From: Pogostemon cablin
Lineage: Eukaryota > Streptophyta > Magnoliopsida > Lamiales > Lamiaceae
DNA: 64,000 nt
Assembly: GCA_023678885.1 (NCBI GenBank)
Contig: CM042955.1
Coordinates: 16,751,835 to 16,815,834, forward strand
Direction: 5' to 3'
The notes below the pieces were generated by a model. That model did no database searches and was not told the origin of the DNA. It was given only the letters and a program-made list of their open reading frames with translations. Made by a program: the position numbers and the translations under genes. This document shows positions 45,039 to 58,557 of the stretch, one piece after another. Each line of letters starts with the position of its first letter. The stretch's first letter is position 1.

Positions 45039-46225
45039 TGGTATCAGAGCGTTGGTTTCGTGGTGAAACGTGAGTCGTTTGATAAGGTTTTTGTGATTAT
45101 TTGATTATTTGATATGATCTGGATATATTCACATGTTTTTGTGCTTCTCGTGATTCAACATAAGGATGATATGAAGGGTTTGTATAATTCTGTCTGTCCT
45201 TGAAACTCTATGAACTACTTTTTATTATCGTTGCTGTTCGAGTACGCGAATCTCACACACACACTCTTGTCAATTCGCTGTGCGACGACGACGGTGAATG
45301 AGTGAAAGGCTGGAAAGTGTGGGCGGCCAAGGCAGATTCACAGCAATCTGACGGCGGCTAGCGGGAGGCATCGAGGTGGCTGTCTGCCGCTGACCGGTGC
45401 TGTTCAGGCGATTGGAAGAACGTTGGTTGGCGTGAACTACTGAGAGCAGTCGTCAACGGTGTGGGCGTGAACTGGTTGTTCGGAGCGCGTCTGCTGCAAC
45501 GTCCTGGCAGTCGCTCGTTCTAGTTGTGTCGGAACCGATCGATGACGGCGGCGCTGAAAAGGGCAGCAACCAAGGTGGTGACTGATTAGACGGCGGCGAT
45601 GGCGTGACTGACCGCAACGATGCTGAGTTCTGCTATCAACGATGGGAGGAGGCTGGCGCGACGATGAGGAAAAGCCAGATCTGGATAGCCACCGTCAGAT
45701 CTGGATCGGTTCCGGCTGGGCGGTTCGATGCAGATCCAGTCGGATCGGAGAAGATCGTCGCAGATCCGGTGGGGCTGAAGGCGGGTCTTGGCGGCGCCCA
45801 TCGTGACCTCGCAGGTCTATCCACTCGCCGATGGAGATTGCCGCGATGTGGGTTGTTCCCGGTCATCGGCGGGCAGATGGTAGGATGCACGGCGGAGCGC
45901 TGATGGTCGACGGCTGGGTGGTGTTCCGACCAGGATCCAGGCGAGTCCAACCTGTCTCAGGTTGGGACGGGACAGATCGTCGCAGATCCGGCGGTGCTAG
46001 AGCGGTCTTGCGGCTGGCCCGGCTGTGTCTGTTGATCGCTGTAGGCGTCAGCCTAACCCTGTGGGCTGTCGGCTCGTTACCGGCGGTAGCGGTGGGAGCG
46101 GTCGCCTGAAAGGGCGGCGTCTGGTTGCACTGGTGTGGACAGTTCCAGGCCAGACGCGGCTAGATGTTCTGGAGTTGCGCGCGGCGGCGCTAGACTGTCT
46201 GCATGTTGCGCTGACAGTCGGAGGC
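45039..46225 (+). mobile_element. Copia E1 leader, left part, GC-rich
   Basis: It begins at the primer site TGGTATCAGAGCG. Bases 45240-46220 are strongly GC-rich, with many CGGCGG, GATCCGG and TCGCAGATC blocks, and unlike the DNA around them. The open frames on both strands look like by-products of GC content. E2 is inserted after 46225, where GAGGC is the target duplication. Confidence 0.75.
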
Positions 46226-47611
46226 TGTTGGCGCTCGATCGTTTGGTTAACGTAACCCGTTAGGGTTCCATGTATTTCTAACAAGCAGCGGTAGCAAGTA
46301 AACATGAAACGCATTACCTTTCACCAAGGGTTGATGTAGAGGTTGAATTCTCGCTGGCAGTCTGCGCAGTCCCACGAGAATAGCCATAAGTTCCTCTTCT
46401 GATGTTGGAATTAAGTGATCTTTGTGCTCAGACGATCCTCTCTTCGACGGCTTTCCATCAGTATATAATACATCAAAATCGAAGAACTGTACGATTTTAT
46501 ATGAATTTTGGAACATGACGAACTGCAGCAGCAAACGACCTTCCGGTCTTCTGCTGTATGTCCCAAGTCCGATCTCGACGTCGTGTGGGCGACGATCTAC
46601 GAGACCTACTCAATCTGCTGTTCACTCTCTCTCTCGTATGTTAGGCGCAGAGTTAGGTTTAGAACAAATTGAGGTGACTTATATACATGGGCTACAGCAG
46701 GGACCAGGAGGAGAAATTGGGTTGGGCCTCCATTGGGCTTAAGTATCCAAGCTTAGCCCAAAGCTTATACTTAAGTCCAATAATAATAATATATTCCACT
46801 AAAATATTATTACTGCACTACCGTACCAATCCCAAAATTATGTTTTGGGCTCCTTCTTATTATGAGCCCGTTAGTCTCCCCATGTTTAAGATATACAATG
46901 TCCATTAATTAATTTAAGTTACTGACAACTCAATTAATTAATATCTCATCCAAGAGTAGTACCACTCAACCTCATTATCATGCCGGAATAAATTCCACCT
47001 GCAGGGTTTACATGATAATCCTTATGAGCTCCTCAAGGGGACATCATCAACCTATGACGGACACGGATTCCTTCTACAATCAACAGCACACCATAGAGAC
47101 AGCACTACTTCCCAACTCATCGAGTTTGTTGATTTAATTACATGTAAATCTCACCCATTGATGAATCAAAGAAATACATACTGCCCTACGTGTCGAGGTT
47201 ATTGTATAGGGATTAAGAGCACGAACTTCCATAATAACTGAGATCAAGTTCTCCTATAAGTCAGTATAAGTCGAACGATCACAAGCGGTCCTGCTCAATA
47301 CACACAAGTGCACTAATGTGATTCTATAGCCAAGACAAGCTAATACCAAACCACACTACAACCATCCCGATAGAGAGTCCCCGTCTATCTCAGTTGTGAG
47401 CATCTGTTTATACTTTATAAGGAAACCGATAATATGATCTTCCGCGTGTTGTCGCACAACATATTATCTACAATATAAAGTAAGTGGACTATTGCATCGA
47501 ACATATAAATAAATTATAAGATGCAATCATTTGATCATATGATTCTCATTTCAAATTAATTGTTATAATATTGTTCATACAAAAAGCTAGACTTTTAGTA
47601 TACAATCCAAC
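46226..47611 (-). repeat. 3' LTR of E2
   Basis: 1386 bases. In plus-strand view it begins TGTTGGCGCTCGATCG and ends TATACAATCCAACA. The last part of this LTR (GTTACGTTAACCAAACGATC on the minus strand) differs from the E1/E3 LTR type. Confidence 0.92.
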
Positions 47612-50390
47612 AATCTCCCACTTATACTAAAAGACTATGCTGTCATGTCTTCTGCCATACATCTGATTCCCACTCCCACTACACGACCATTAAAAGCTCT
47701 CGCCTGAATGTCCTTGTAAATGGATTTACTAGGTCATCATCCGATGCAATCTAGGCAACAACAACCTTCCCCTCATCATACGATTTCTCGTAACAGGTGG
47801 TACTTGCGCTCCATGTGTTTAATTGCCTTATGGACTTGTGATTCCTTCAAGTTTGGAACTGCACCAATATCATCAATATAAATTGTGATAACCTTGGGCA
47901 AACTTAGAATCACATCAAAGTCCATCATGAAGTTTCTAGAGTCATACAGATACATTGGTTGCCTCATAGGCTCCAATTTATCATCTTTCCATATGGAGTC
48001 CGAAGTCTGAAATACATTTCTATATAACACTCCTCCACATTATGACTCAACTTCCTAAAATTAAACACATAACCTTGAGGTGGATTTACTGCCGTCCAAT
48101 CTGACTAAAAAATCTGAATCTACGTAATCCACAAGAAGCAGTGAATCTGTCCAGTAAGCTTACATATAATTTCCAGTCCTTCTCAGGCACTTCATATATG
48201 TCTTACCACAGCTCATCATTCTTGTTCCAGGTTACGTTGATACCCACTGTTCATGCATTTAGCAAAACAGATATCCATACTCATGTATAGCATTCCTTAG
48301 ATTAGGCTTCCTCATTTATCGAAGCATAAGGAACTGCTTTCATCTCCTTTATCTTCCTTTTGTGTCTCAAGACACATTTCCTTAGATAAAGTCACATGCT
48401 AAAACGAGTAAGGATTGTATCATTTCATGAAGCTTGAGATAAGCATAACATCCTTTCTTGTGATCCGTATTACCGTGATCAAAAGGATATTTTTGCTCCT
48501 CTTAAGTCCTTCATCATATACCGCTTTATTAACCATACCCCATACGCCCGATAATACTCTTTCATTGTCTCCAATGAGCAAGATAATATCTATGTATAGT
48601 ACAAGTAATACCACCACGTTTCCATCACTCTTTTCAATATACAAGACCCATCCGATCATTGATTAGATCCATGTCACTGGATTACCTCATCAAAACGGAT
48701 GTTTCATGATCTTGAAGCTTGTTTTAGTCCATTAATGGACACTTTTAAGCTCACTATCACAATGCTCTTAGCTCTTTGCAATGAATCACTCTGGTTGCTT
48801 CACATAGATGTTTCCCTTAAGACTTCCAATCAGGAAAGCTGTCTCGACATCTATTTGCTATCCCTCATATTTCATATGAGTAGCAACAGATAAAAGAGTC
48901 CGGATCAACATAAGCATAGCTACTGGCGAACAGGTTTTCTCATAATCGAACCCTTTCTTTCTGAGTATACCTTTTCCCAACAAGCTTTACTTATAAGGTT
49001 TTCACCTTACCGTATGATCCTCTTTTATTTTGTATGACCACTTCCAATGGTTTTCACACCATCCATGGTTCTACAATCATCCAGATCTTATTTAGAATCT
49101 ATTGATTCTATTTCAACATTTATTGCAATTTGTTAAGATTTAGGCATTTCTAACTTGTAGTGCTTCGTCGTATCCGTGGGTTAACTCCATGTTTACTAGG
49201 GACCAAGCCTCACGACTCTCCTAAAACATATATCTATCAGGTGTTAGAACAACCTTCCCACTACGAGAAGACACTACACGCAATTGTATATCAGATGTGA
49301 CACGCGTCGCAGTTTACCTTGTGGTATATCCTCTTGTACACTTGGTACTAATACTTCGTGTTTTCCTCTCACTTCCTTTAGAACAACTTATACATGGGTA
49401 TTTGATTTATTACATAGTCCTTTTCCAAAAATCTAGTGTTTATGTTAACAATCACTCTTCGATCTTGTGGACTAAATAAATCATCCTTCATTTTTCTAGG
49501 ATATCCCACAAACAGATAAACATTCTTACGAATTACTGTTCCTAGGGCATATCCATAAAATGAATTTAGTAATTCCAAATAATTCATCATCTATCTAATC
49601 ACTACCATAAGAGTGCTATTCATTCTATTCGTCACACCATTAAGGTGGAAAATTCATTTCCGAAGGTACCTTTCTCTTACTAGATTAGAAGACTTATTAT
49701 TAATTACTATTTGTCGCATCCAGGGAATAAACATGATTTAAGAGTGTACAAATTGTTCACCAACGTACCATAACAGATTACAACTCTATCATTCATTTTA
49801 ATGACCATGTCATTTAAATGAAATGGAGTATCCATCTATTAATGCATAGAAACCGAAATCAAATTCTTTCTATGAAAATGTACGTAAAGACAATTTCATA
49901 AAATCAAACGTTTATTCATATCGTAAGATAAATAAACAACTCCCACTGCAATAGCCACTACTCTTGTAGTTTTACCCATGTCATAACAATCTTATCCTCA
50001 CTTAGTAATAAACATTTAGTGATTCCAGTATCTACACACTTCGTGTCAGTAAATGCCATCACTAATCATGTTTTAAACAACTAGTGAATAAGATATAAAA
50101 CTTATTCACATTATGATGAAAATGGCTTTCCTTTGCCACATGTTTTGCCAGAAGTTTTCCACCATATACATCCTATTGTAATTCAGGTGGAACTTACTCA
50201 AAAACATCTAGGCAATTCACAAAGAATTAAATTGATCTAGGTTTCCCTTCAATTTATACTCCATGCTTTCCCAATTCATTCATCAAATTAAATCATGATC
50301 TTCTGCCTTTTAACTTACTCAAGTATCCGAAGAGTTACATGAGACCATCATATTTCTATGAACCTCTCATCTTTTCACTAGAGACTTTAA
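47612..50390 (-). pseudogene. E2 pol remnant (integrase to RNase H)
   Basis: From high to low coordinates, integrase-end sequence (GYPRKMKDDLFSPQDRRV, about 49480-49520) is followed by RT with LVLYIDIILLIGDNERV (near 48560-48600). RNase H follows, with IYIDDIGAVPNLKESQVHKA and KHMERKYHLLREIV (47776-47890). YIDI stands where an active copia RT has YVDD. Many stops. A polypurine tract (AAGTGGGAGAT) borders the 3' LTR. Confidence 0.85.
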
Positions 50391-50395
50391 TAGGC

Positions 50396-51599
50396 TGTTG
50401 GATTGTATACTAAAAGTCTAGCTTTAGTATGAACAATGTCATAACATTATTTGAAATGAGAATCATTGATCAAATGATTGCATCTTATAATTTATTTTAT
50501 ATGCATGATGCAATAGTCCATTTACTTTATACTGTAGATAATATGTTGTGCGACAACACGCGGAAGATCATATTATCGGTTTCCTTATAAAGTATAAACA
50601 GATGCTCACAACTGAGATAGACGGGGGCTCTCTATCGGTATGGTTGTAGTGTGGTTTGGTATTAGCTTGTCTTGGCTATAGAATCACATTAGTGCACTCG
50701 TGTGTATTGAGTAGGACCGCCTGAGATCGTTCGACTTATACTGACTTATAGAAGAACTTGATCTCTGTTATTATGGAAGTTCGTGCTCTTAATCCCTATA
50801 CAATAACCTCGACACGTAGGGCAGTATGTATTTCTTTGATTCATCAATGGGTGAGATTTATAAGTATTAAATCAACAAACTCGGTGAGTTGGGAAGTAGT
50901 GCTGTATCTATGGTGTGCTGTTGATTGTAGAAGGAATCCATGTCCGTCATAGGTTGATGATGTCCCCTTGAGGAGCTCATAAGGTTTATCATGTAAATCT
51001 TGCAAGTGGATTAATTTCCGGCATGATAAAAAGGTTGAGTGGTACTACTCTCGGATGAGATATTAATTAATTTGAGTTGTCAGTAACTTAATTAATTAAT
51101 GGACATTGAATATCTTAAACATGGGGAGACTGTCGGGCTCATAATAAGAAGGAGCCCAGAACATAATTTGGGATTGGACGGGTAGTGCAATAATAATATT
51201 TTAGTGGACTATATTATTATTATTGGATTTAATTAAAAGCTTTGGGCTAAGCTTGGTTAATTAAATTCAATTGAGGCCCAGCCCAATTTCTCCTCCTGGT
51301 CCCTGCTGTAGCCCAACTATATAAGTCATCTCAGTTCCTGTTAACCCTAAGTAAGAGCCTCATTTGACTGAGAGGAGAGAACAGGAACAGATTGAGAGAA
51401 TCCTGCGGATTGTTGCCCACACAACAGCAGGATTCGACTTGGGATATACAGCAGAAGATCTAGAGGTGGTTCTTCTGCAACGATTCAGACTCTACATCAA
51501 CCCTGAAGTACGGTAAACAATTAATTTTGCTTCCGCTGTATATGTTTGCCTGATATCCTAAACGCATCACGTTGAACCGCACGATCAAATTGCCCAACA
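50396..51599 (+). repeat. 5' LTR of E3
   Basis: Starts TGTTGGATTGTATACTAAAA and ends AATTGCCCAACA. A likely TATA box, CTATATAAG, is at about 51310. An AATAATAATATT / ATTATTATTATT hairpin lies at about 51185-51225. Confidence 0.95.
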
Positions 51600-51600
51600 A

Positions 51601-51614
51601 TTGGTATCAGAGCG
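51601..51614 (+). promoter_or_regulatory. Met-tRNA primer-binding site of E3
   Basis: TTGGTATCAGAGCG, one base after the LTR. Confidence 0.9.
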
Positions 51615-53445
51615 ATGGTTTCGTGGTGAAACGTGAGACGTTAGATTGGGTTTATGCGATTCATGTGTTTATGGTCAGATTGATAGCATGTTTAAATTGG
51701 ATTATTTGATTATGTGAAATAATCTGAATATAATCTCGTGGGTATATACTATTACTGTTTTTCACATTAATCTGCATTTTGGTATGTGTTATTGTAATTT
51801 AATTCTTAATTACTGGACACACTAAACACATAACCGAGAAAATCCCTCTGCTATCTACACCCCACTGGACAATTGGGTGATGGGCTGGCTGCACGAAAGG
51901 GAACGCTGGACAGACCTGGCGTGTGCAGCCACTATAGAATGGGATGATCGTGCGGCAAGCGATGGCCTTCCATGGAACTGGCCGGACAGAAGTTTGGCGG
52001 CTGACGAAAACAGACTGAGGGCTGCCTGCCAATTCATGACGGCTGATGTTGCAAGATCGAAGGTGCGCGATTTGGGGCTCACCTGATGGCTGCCGGCCTG
52101 GCGTGAGTCAATGGAGTGGGCGGCGTCAGACCTGAACTGGTCTTTCCAGTCGAGCCTGTTGTGCTGCAGTCGGTGTTTGGCGTTGAAGGCGAGGTGATGA
52201 GACATGGGCTGGATGACGTGCAGGCAGGCGGGTACTCCAGGGAAGTCGTCGACTGGACGATATGGGCACGTCTGATGTAGGTTCCGGCGAGTCCATGGCG
52301 GGTCTCCCTGGTGGCTGCGGCCTGGCGTGATGTGGATGCGCTGCAGACACCCGGCAGATGGCAGGTGGCACCACTCCGGTGGGCGAGCGGGAGTCTGCTG
52401 AGCGTGGTTTTTTCATTGATCGGCGCTGCATCTTCACTCCCAGGCAGATGTGCAACGACTGTCGCTGTCCGATGCGACAGTGGGGTTCGTATAGCTGCTG
52501 ATGGCGATCGTCTTCGATGAGGGTTACAGCGGCGAGTAGGCAACATTGGATGGTCGCGGCGGGGTCTGATTTTATTGCCGGCGATGCTCGCTGGATGGCG
52601 GCTCAATTCCGGCGGGCTGTGGGCAGGTCCGCCTACTGCAGCGGCCCCCAGATGCGCCGGTGTCTACTGCGTATGGAGGCTGCAGCGGCTGGCAGGAAGG
52701 AGTAGGGCAACAGTTGGATTAATGGGCTGCTGGGCCTAGTTCATTGATGCCATGATGGGCCCAATTTTAATTGTGTGGTTTTTGGGCCTGTTTTGTTCCA
52801 ATGGGCCCATTTTAATTAAAATGTTTTGGGCTATGGATATGGACCCAATTTTAGTTAATGGTATTGGGCTGCTGGGCTTCTAAAGGATTTAATTAGTTGT
52901 TGGGTCTTTGCTCAATTTATTTTAATTTGGTTGTTGGGCTTAGGGGTCCAATTTAATTAAAATATGTGTTGGGCTGCTGGGCCAATAGGCTGCTCAATTT
53001 TAATTTGGTTTTGGGCTGTTGGCCCAAATTTAATTAAAATGGAAATGGGCTGTTGGACTAATTAATTTTATTAATTGTGGGTAATGGACCAAGCATAATT
53101 AATTAATTATATTAATGGACTAATTGTGCTAATGGGCTTGGTGGATTTAATTTGATTTTGGGCTAAGTTTATGGGCCATGGATAATGGGCTTGATTAATT
53201 ATTTAATCTGCTGCTCATTTTGTGCTTATTTGTTGCTCTTGAGGCCCAAATTAATTGATCCACTTATTATACAATTAATTAATGTTATATAACTGATTAA
53301 TTGATTTAATTATCAATTATTGTTGTATATGTGAAAGGCATGTTCTATGTGATTTATTTATTTAAATTGCTGTTAATAGAAGCATGCTAAGATGTATATT
53401 TTATTTATGAAATATTATATGCATGTTTAAAACCCTCGGTGTTAA
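51615..53445 (+). other. E3 leader: GC-rich block, then TGGGCY array
   Basis: 51840-52700 is GC-rich and not visibly similar to the GC-rich block of E1. 52720-53250 has roughly 20 copies of TGGGCC/TGGGCT separated by TTTTAATTAAA-like spacers. E1 carries the same kind of array at 62965-63300. Confidence 0.75.
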
Positions 53446-54560
53446 ATAACTAAGTGGGAGAGGGGATTGGTAATAAATTCCCGCGGCCTCCATTATTGGT
53501 TTGTTAGCAATGTGAATAGACTTGCGCGTCGGCATTAGAGCCTTCCTCCCCATCGGATGAGTTTATTCATGGATTGCTGGAACAGACTTCATTAAATAAT
53601 TACGTTTGTAATGTGATGCATATGAACTTGCGCGTTGGCTTAGACCTTCCTCCCTATCGGATGAGTTTATATGCGGTTCACTGGTACAAACTTGTAATTG
53701 ATGACTGTAGGAAGTTATCCGAGCGCGTGTGTACTTCTCTATCTGTAAGGCACACAAGCTTGGGCCGCGAACTTGGGGTCAAATAATGGTGTACACTTAG
53801 ATGTAAATAATAAGTATCCTCCCCATCGGAGTCACTGCTTTTATTTGCATGGCTAAAGAGGAACCGACTATTAATTATTTTGTCATAAAGTTAGGTTGAC
53901 AAATGAAATTAATGGGTAAAACCTTCTCTTGTAAATGTTCGGGTTTGTAAACGTCCACACTATCGTGGCTTGCAGACTCACGGTGCTTGAGATGTCGGTG
54001 AATTTTAATTTTATATTGTTTTGAGGGAATCAATATAAAAGGATAAAATTCGAAGATTTGATCAGTAAATTTATTTGTGATTCTCTGAATTTCGAATGGT
54101 TTTATTTCACTAATTGTTAACTAAAAGACATTATATTTCCTTGTCCAAATTAGATGATTAGAAAGAATCTTGGTTTTGAAAATTACTGCTTAAGAAGTTA
54201 CATGTGTGTTCTCTCAAAGGACGGCTCATGATGCCTATTAAAGTCTTTAGTGAAGAGATGAGAGGATCATAGAAATATGATGAACTCATGTAACTCTTCA
54301 GATACTTGAGTAATTTAAAAGGCGCAAGATCATGATAGAATTTGATGAATGAATTGGAAAAGCTTGGAGTATAAATTGAAAGGGAAACCTAGATCAATTT
54401 TATTCTCCATGTTTAGCCTTGATGTTTTGAGAAAGTTCTACCTGAAATACTAGAGGATGTAAATGGTGGGAAACTTCTGACAAAACATGTGGCAAACGAA
54501 AGCCATTTTCATCATATGAACAAGTTTAATATCTTATTTACTATTTGTTTAAACATGATT
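53446..54560 (+). pseudogene. E3 conserved pre-gag and gag remnant
   Basis: 53446-54250 (TAAATAACTAAGTGGGAGAG onward) is shared with E1 (63481-64000) and E2 (58558-59350, inverted), so it is a conserved family segment. Gag-like fragments follow from about 54250 (ELEKLGV, IERET) with many stops. Confidence 0.7.
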
Positions 54561-57340
54561 AGTGATGGCATCTACTGACACGAAGTGAGTAGATACTGGA
54601 ATCACTAAATGTTTATCACTTAGTAAGGATAAGATTGTTAAAACATGGGTAAAACTACAAGGCTAGTGGCTATTGCAGTGGGAGTTGTTTATTTATCTCA
54701 TGATAAGAATAAACGATTGATTATGAGAAATTGCCTTTACGTACGTATAATAGAAAGAATTTAATTTCGGTTTCTATGCATTAACGGATGGATACTTCAT
54801 TTCATTTAAATGACATGGTCATAAAAATGAGGAATGAGGTTATAATCCGTTAAAGTACATTGGTGGATAATTTGGATACTCTTGAATCATGCACATCCCA
54901 CAGATGCAATAAATAGTAATTAAATAATGCATCTTCTAATATTAGTAAGAGAAAGGAACCTTCGGAAATGAACTAAAAATACATTTGGCGTCTATGACTA
55001 ATTCATTTTACTTGAGTAGGATTCAAAAGTTGATAGCCGATAGACCGTAAGGTTTATCTGAAGTGGAAACTATCGGACTTGCGAGTCTTACTTGGAAGTA
55101 AAAATGATTAACTGCCTTTTCAAGGCTGTGGGATGTAGAGTCAAAGATATATATGTTGGAATTAGTTCATTCTGATTCAAGCGGACCTAATATTATCCAG
55201 GCAAGAGGTAGTTATTACGGTTTAACCGTGGTGGTAAATACCTCTTAGGATAGTTAGGAGCTATAAATCAGAAGTTGAGATTAAATCTCAAGTTGTCTAC
55301 ACCGGGCATGCCCCAGCTGAATGGTGTGGAGGATAGAAGGAATAAGGCTCTTATGGTTGTGATTAGATAGATGATGAATTATTTGGAATAATTAAATTCA
55401 TTTTATGGATATGCCCTAGATACAGTAATTCGTGAAACGTTTGTCTGTATATGGGATATCCTAGAAAAATGGAGAGTGATTTATTTAGTCCAAAAAGATC
55501 GAAGGGTAATTGTTAACACAATAACCAGATTTTTGGAAAAGGACTATGTAATAAATCACAAGCTCATGTATAAGTTGTTCTAAAGGAAGTGAGAGGAAAA
55601 CACTAAGTATAAGTACCAAGTGTACAAGAGGATATACCACAAGGTAAACTGCAACGCGTGTCACGTCTGATACACAATTACATGTAGTGCCTTGTCGTAG
55701 TGGGAGGGTTGTATGACAACCCATAAATATATGTTTTGGGAGAGTCGTGAGACTTGATCCCTAGTGAACATGACATTATCCCACGGATACGATGTAGCAC
55801 TACAAGATAAAAATGCGGAATCTTAATAAGTTGCAATGAATGTTGAAATAGAATCTACGGATTCTAAATTAAGTCTGGGAACTTAGTAGACCACTACATA
55901 GTGTAAAAGCCATTGGAAGTGGTCATAGGAAATAAAAGAGGATCATATGGAAAGGTGAAAACCTTAGAAGCAAAGCTTGTTGCGAAAAGATGTACTCAGA
56001 AAGAAATGGTTCGATTATGAGGGAACATATTCGCTGGTAGCTATGCTTAAATTGATCCGGATTCTTTTATTTATTGCTGCTCATATTAAATTATGAGGGA
56101 CAGCAAATAGATGTCAAGACAGCTTTCCTGATTGGAAGTCTTGAGGAAAACATCTATGTGAAGCAACCAGAGTAATTCATTGCAAAGTACTAATAGCATT
56201 TTAATAGTAAGCTTAAAATTGTCCAGCGATGGACTAAAGCAAGCTTTGAGATCGTGAAACATCTGTTTTGATTAGGTAATCCAGTGGCATGGATTTAAAT
56301 CAATGAGCGGATGTGTCTTGTGTGTTGTAAAGAGTGACGGAAACGTGGTGGTATTTCTTGTACTATACGTAAATAGTATCTTGCTCATTGGAGACAATGA
56401 AAGAGTATTATCGGGCGTATGGGTACAGTTAATAAAGCGGTAGAAATGAAGGACTTAAGAAAGGCAAAAATATCCTTTTGATCACTGTAATACGGATCAC
56501 AAGAAAGGATGTTATGCTTATCTCAAGTTTCATAAAATGATACAGTCCATACTCGTTTAGCATGTAAATTTATCTAAGTGAATGTGTCTTTGAGACACAA
56601 GAAGAAGATAAAGTAGATGAAAGCGGTTCCTTATGCTTCGGCGAATAAGGAAGCTTAATCTAAAGAATGCTATGAACGAAGTTGGATATCTGTTTTGCTG
56701 AATGCATGAACAGTGCGTATCAACGTAACCCGGAACAAGAATGATGAACTGTGGTAAGATATATATGAAGTGCCTGAGAAGGACTGGTTATCATATATAC
56801 ACTTACTGGACAGATTCACTGCTTCTTGTGGATTACGTAGATTCGGATTTTTAGTCAGATTGGACGGCAGTAAATTCTCCTCGAAGGTTATGTGTTTAAT
56901 TTTAGGAAGTAGAGTCATAATGTGGAGGAGTGTTATATAGAAATATATTTCAGACTCCGGACTCCATCATGGAAAGATGATAAATTGGAGCCTGGGAGGC
57001 AGCTAAAGTATCTATATGACTCTAGAGACTTCATGATGGACTTTGAAGTGTTTCTAAGTTTGCCCAAGGTAATCACAATTTACATTGATGATATTGGTGC
57101 AGTTGCAAACTTGAAAGAATCACAAGTCCATAAGGCAATTAAACACATGGAGCGCCAGTACCACCTGTTACGAGAAATCGTATGATGAGGGGAAGGTTGT
57201 TGTCGCCTAGATTGCATCGGATGATGACCTAGTAAATCCATTTACGAGGACCTTAAGGCGAGAGCTTTTTATGGTCGTGTAGTGGGAGTAGGAATCAGAT
57301 GTATGGCAGAAGACATGACAGCATAGTCTTTTAGTATAAG
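54561..57340 (+). pseudogene. E3 pol remnant
   Basis: Protease and integrase pieces (GHAPAEW near 55310, GYPRKMESDLFS near 55453) are followed by RT. In the RT, VKSDGNVVVFLVLYVNSILL occurs near 56330-56380. YVNS stands where an active RT has YVDD, which removes the metal-binding aspartates. RNase H ends with IYIDDIGAVANLKESQVHKA (57075-57140). Stops and frame changes throughout. Confidence 0.88.
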
Positions 57341-57347
57341 TGGGAGA
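57338..57347 (+). promoter_or_regulatory. E3 polypurine tract
   Basis: AAGTGGGAGA directly before the 3' LTR, the plus-strand primer. Confidence 0.8.
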
Positions 57348-57348
57348 T

Positions 57349-58552
57349 TGTTGGATTGTATACTAAAAGTCTAGCTTTAGTATGAACAATGTCATAACAT
57401 TATTTGAAATGAGAATCATTGATCAAATGATTGCATCTTATAATTTATTTTATATGCATGATGCAATAGTCCATTTACTTTATACTGTAGATAATATGTT
57501 GTGCGACAACACGCGGAAGATCATATTATCGGTTTCCTTATAAAGTATAAACAGATGCTCACAACTGAGATAGACGGGGGCTCTCTATCGGTATGGTTGT
57601 AGTGTGGTTTGGTATTAGCTTGTCTTGGCTATAGAATCACATTAGTGCACTCGTGTGTATTGAGTAGGACCGCCTGAGATCGTTCGACTTATACTGACTT
57701 ATAGAAGAACTTGATCTCTGTTATTATGGAAGTTCGTGCTCTTAATCCCTATACAATAACCTCGACACGTAGGGCAGTATGTATTTCTTTGATTCATCAA
57801 TGGGTGAGATTTATAAGTATTAAATCAACAAACTCGGTGAGTTGGGAAGTAGTGATGTATCTATGGTGTGCTGTTGATTGTAGAAGGAATCCATGTCCGT
57901 CATAGGTTGATGATGTCCCCTTGAGGAGCTCATAAGGTTTATCATGTAAATCTTGCAAGTGGATTAATTTCCGGCATGATAAAAAGGTTGAGTGGTACTA
58001 CTCTCGGATGAGATATTAATTAATTTGAGTTGTCAGTAACTTAATTAATTAATGGACATTGAATATCTTAAACATGGGGAGACTGTCGGGCTCATAATAA
58101 GAAGGAGCCCAGAACATAATTTGGGATTGGACGGGTAGTGCAATAATAATATTTTAGTGGACTATATTATTATTATTGGATTTAATTAAAAGCTTTGGGC
58201 TAAGCTTGGTTAATTAAATTCAATTGAGGCCCAGCCCAATTTCTCCTCCTGGTCCCTGCTGTAGCCCAACTATATAAGTCATCTCAGTTCCTGTTAACCC
58301 TAAGTAAGAGCCTCATTTGACTGAGAGGAGAGAACAGGAACAGATTGAGAGAATCCTGCGGATTGTTGCCCACACAACAGCAGGATTCGACTTGGGATAT
58401 ACAGCAGAAGATCTAGAGGTGGTTCTTCTGCAACGATTCAGACTCTACATCAACCCTGAAGTACGGTAAACAATTAATTTTGCTTCCGCTGTATATGTTT
58501 GCCTGATATCCTAAACGCATCACGTTGAACCGCACGATCAAATTGCCCAACA
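57349..58552 (+). repeat. 3' LTR of E3
   Basis: 1204 bases. The only difference from the 5' LTR that I noticed is GTGATGTATC against GTGCTGTATC. Confidence 0.95.
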
Positions 58553-58557
58553 TAGGC

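Larger units (their letters stand above)
50396..58552 (+). mobile_element. Copia E3 (plus strand), complete, innermost
   Basis: 1204-base LTRs at 50396-51599 and 57349-58552 with target duplication TAGGC (50391-50395, 58553-58557). By eye the LTRs differ at one position. It interrupts E2 just upstream of gag. The unbroken version of this site is visible in E3 itself at 54228-54247 (CATGATGCCTATTAAAGTCT). Confidence 0.95.

Noticed and set aside
45586..46314. Several overlapping open frames on both strands
   Set aside because: A GC-rich leader block has few stops by chance. The frames overlap each other on both strands and show no domain.
52079..52606. 175-codon minus-strand frame in the E3 leader
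   Set aside because: Same reason. It is low-complexity, rich in R, P, S and T, and without a recognisable domain.
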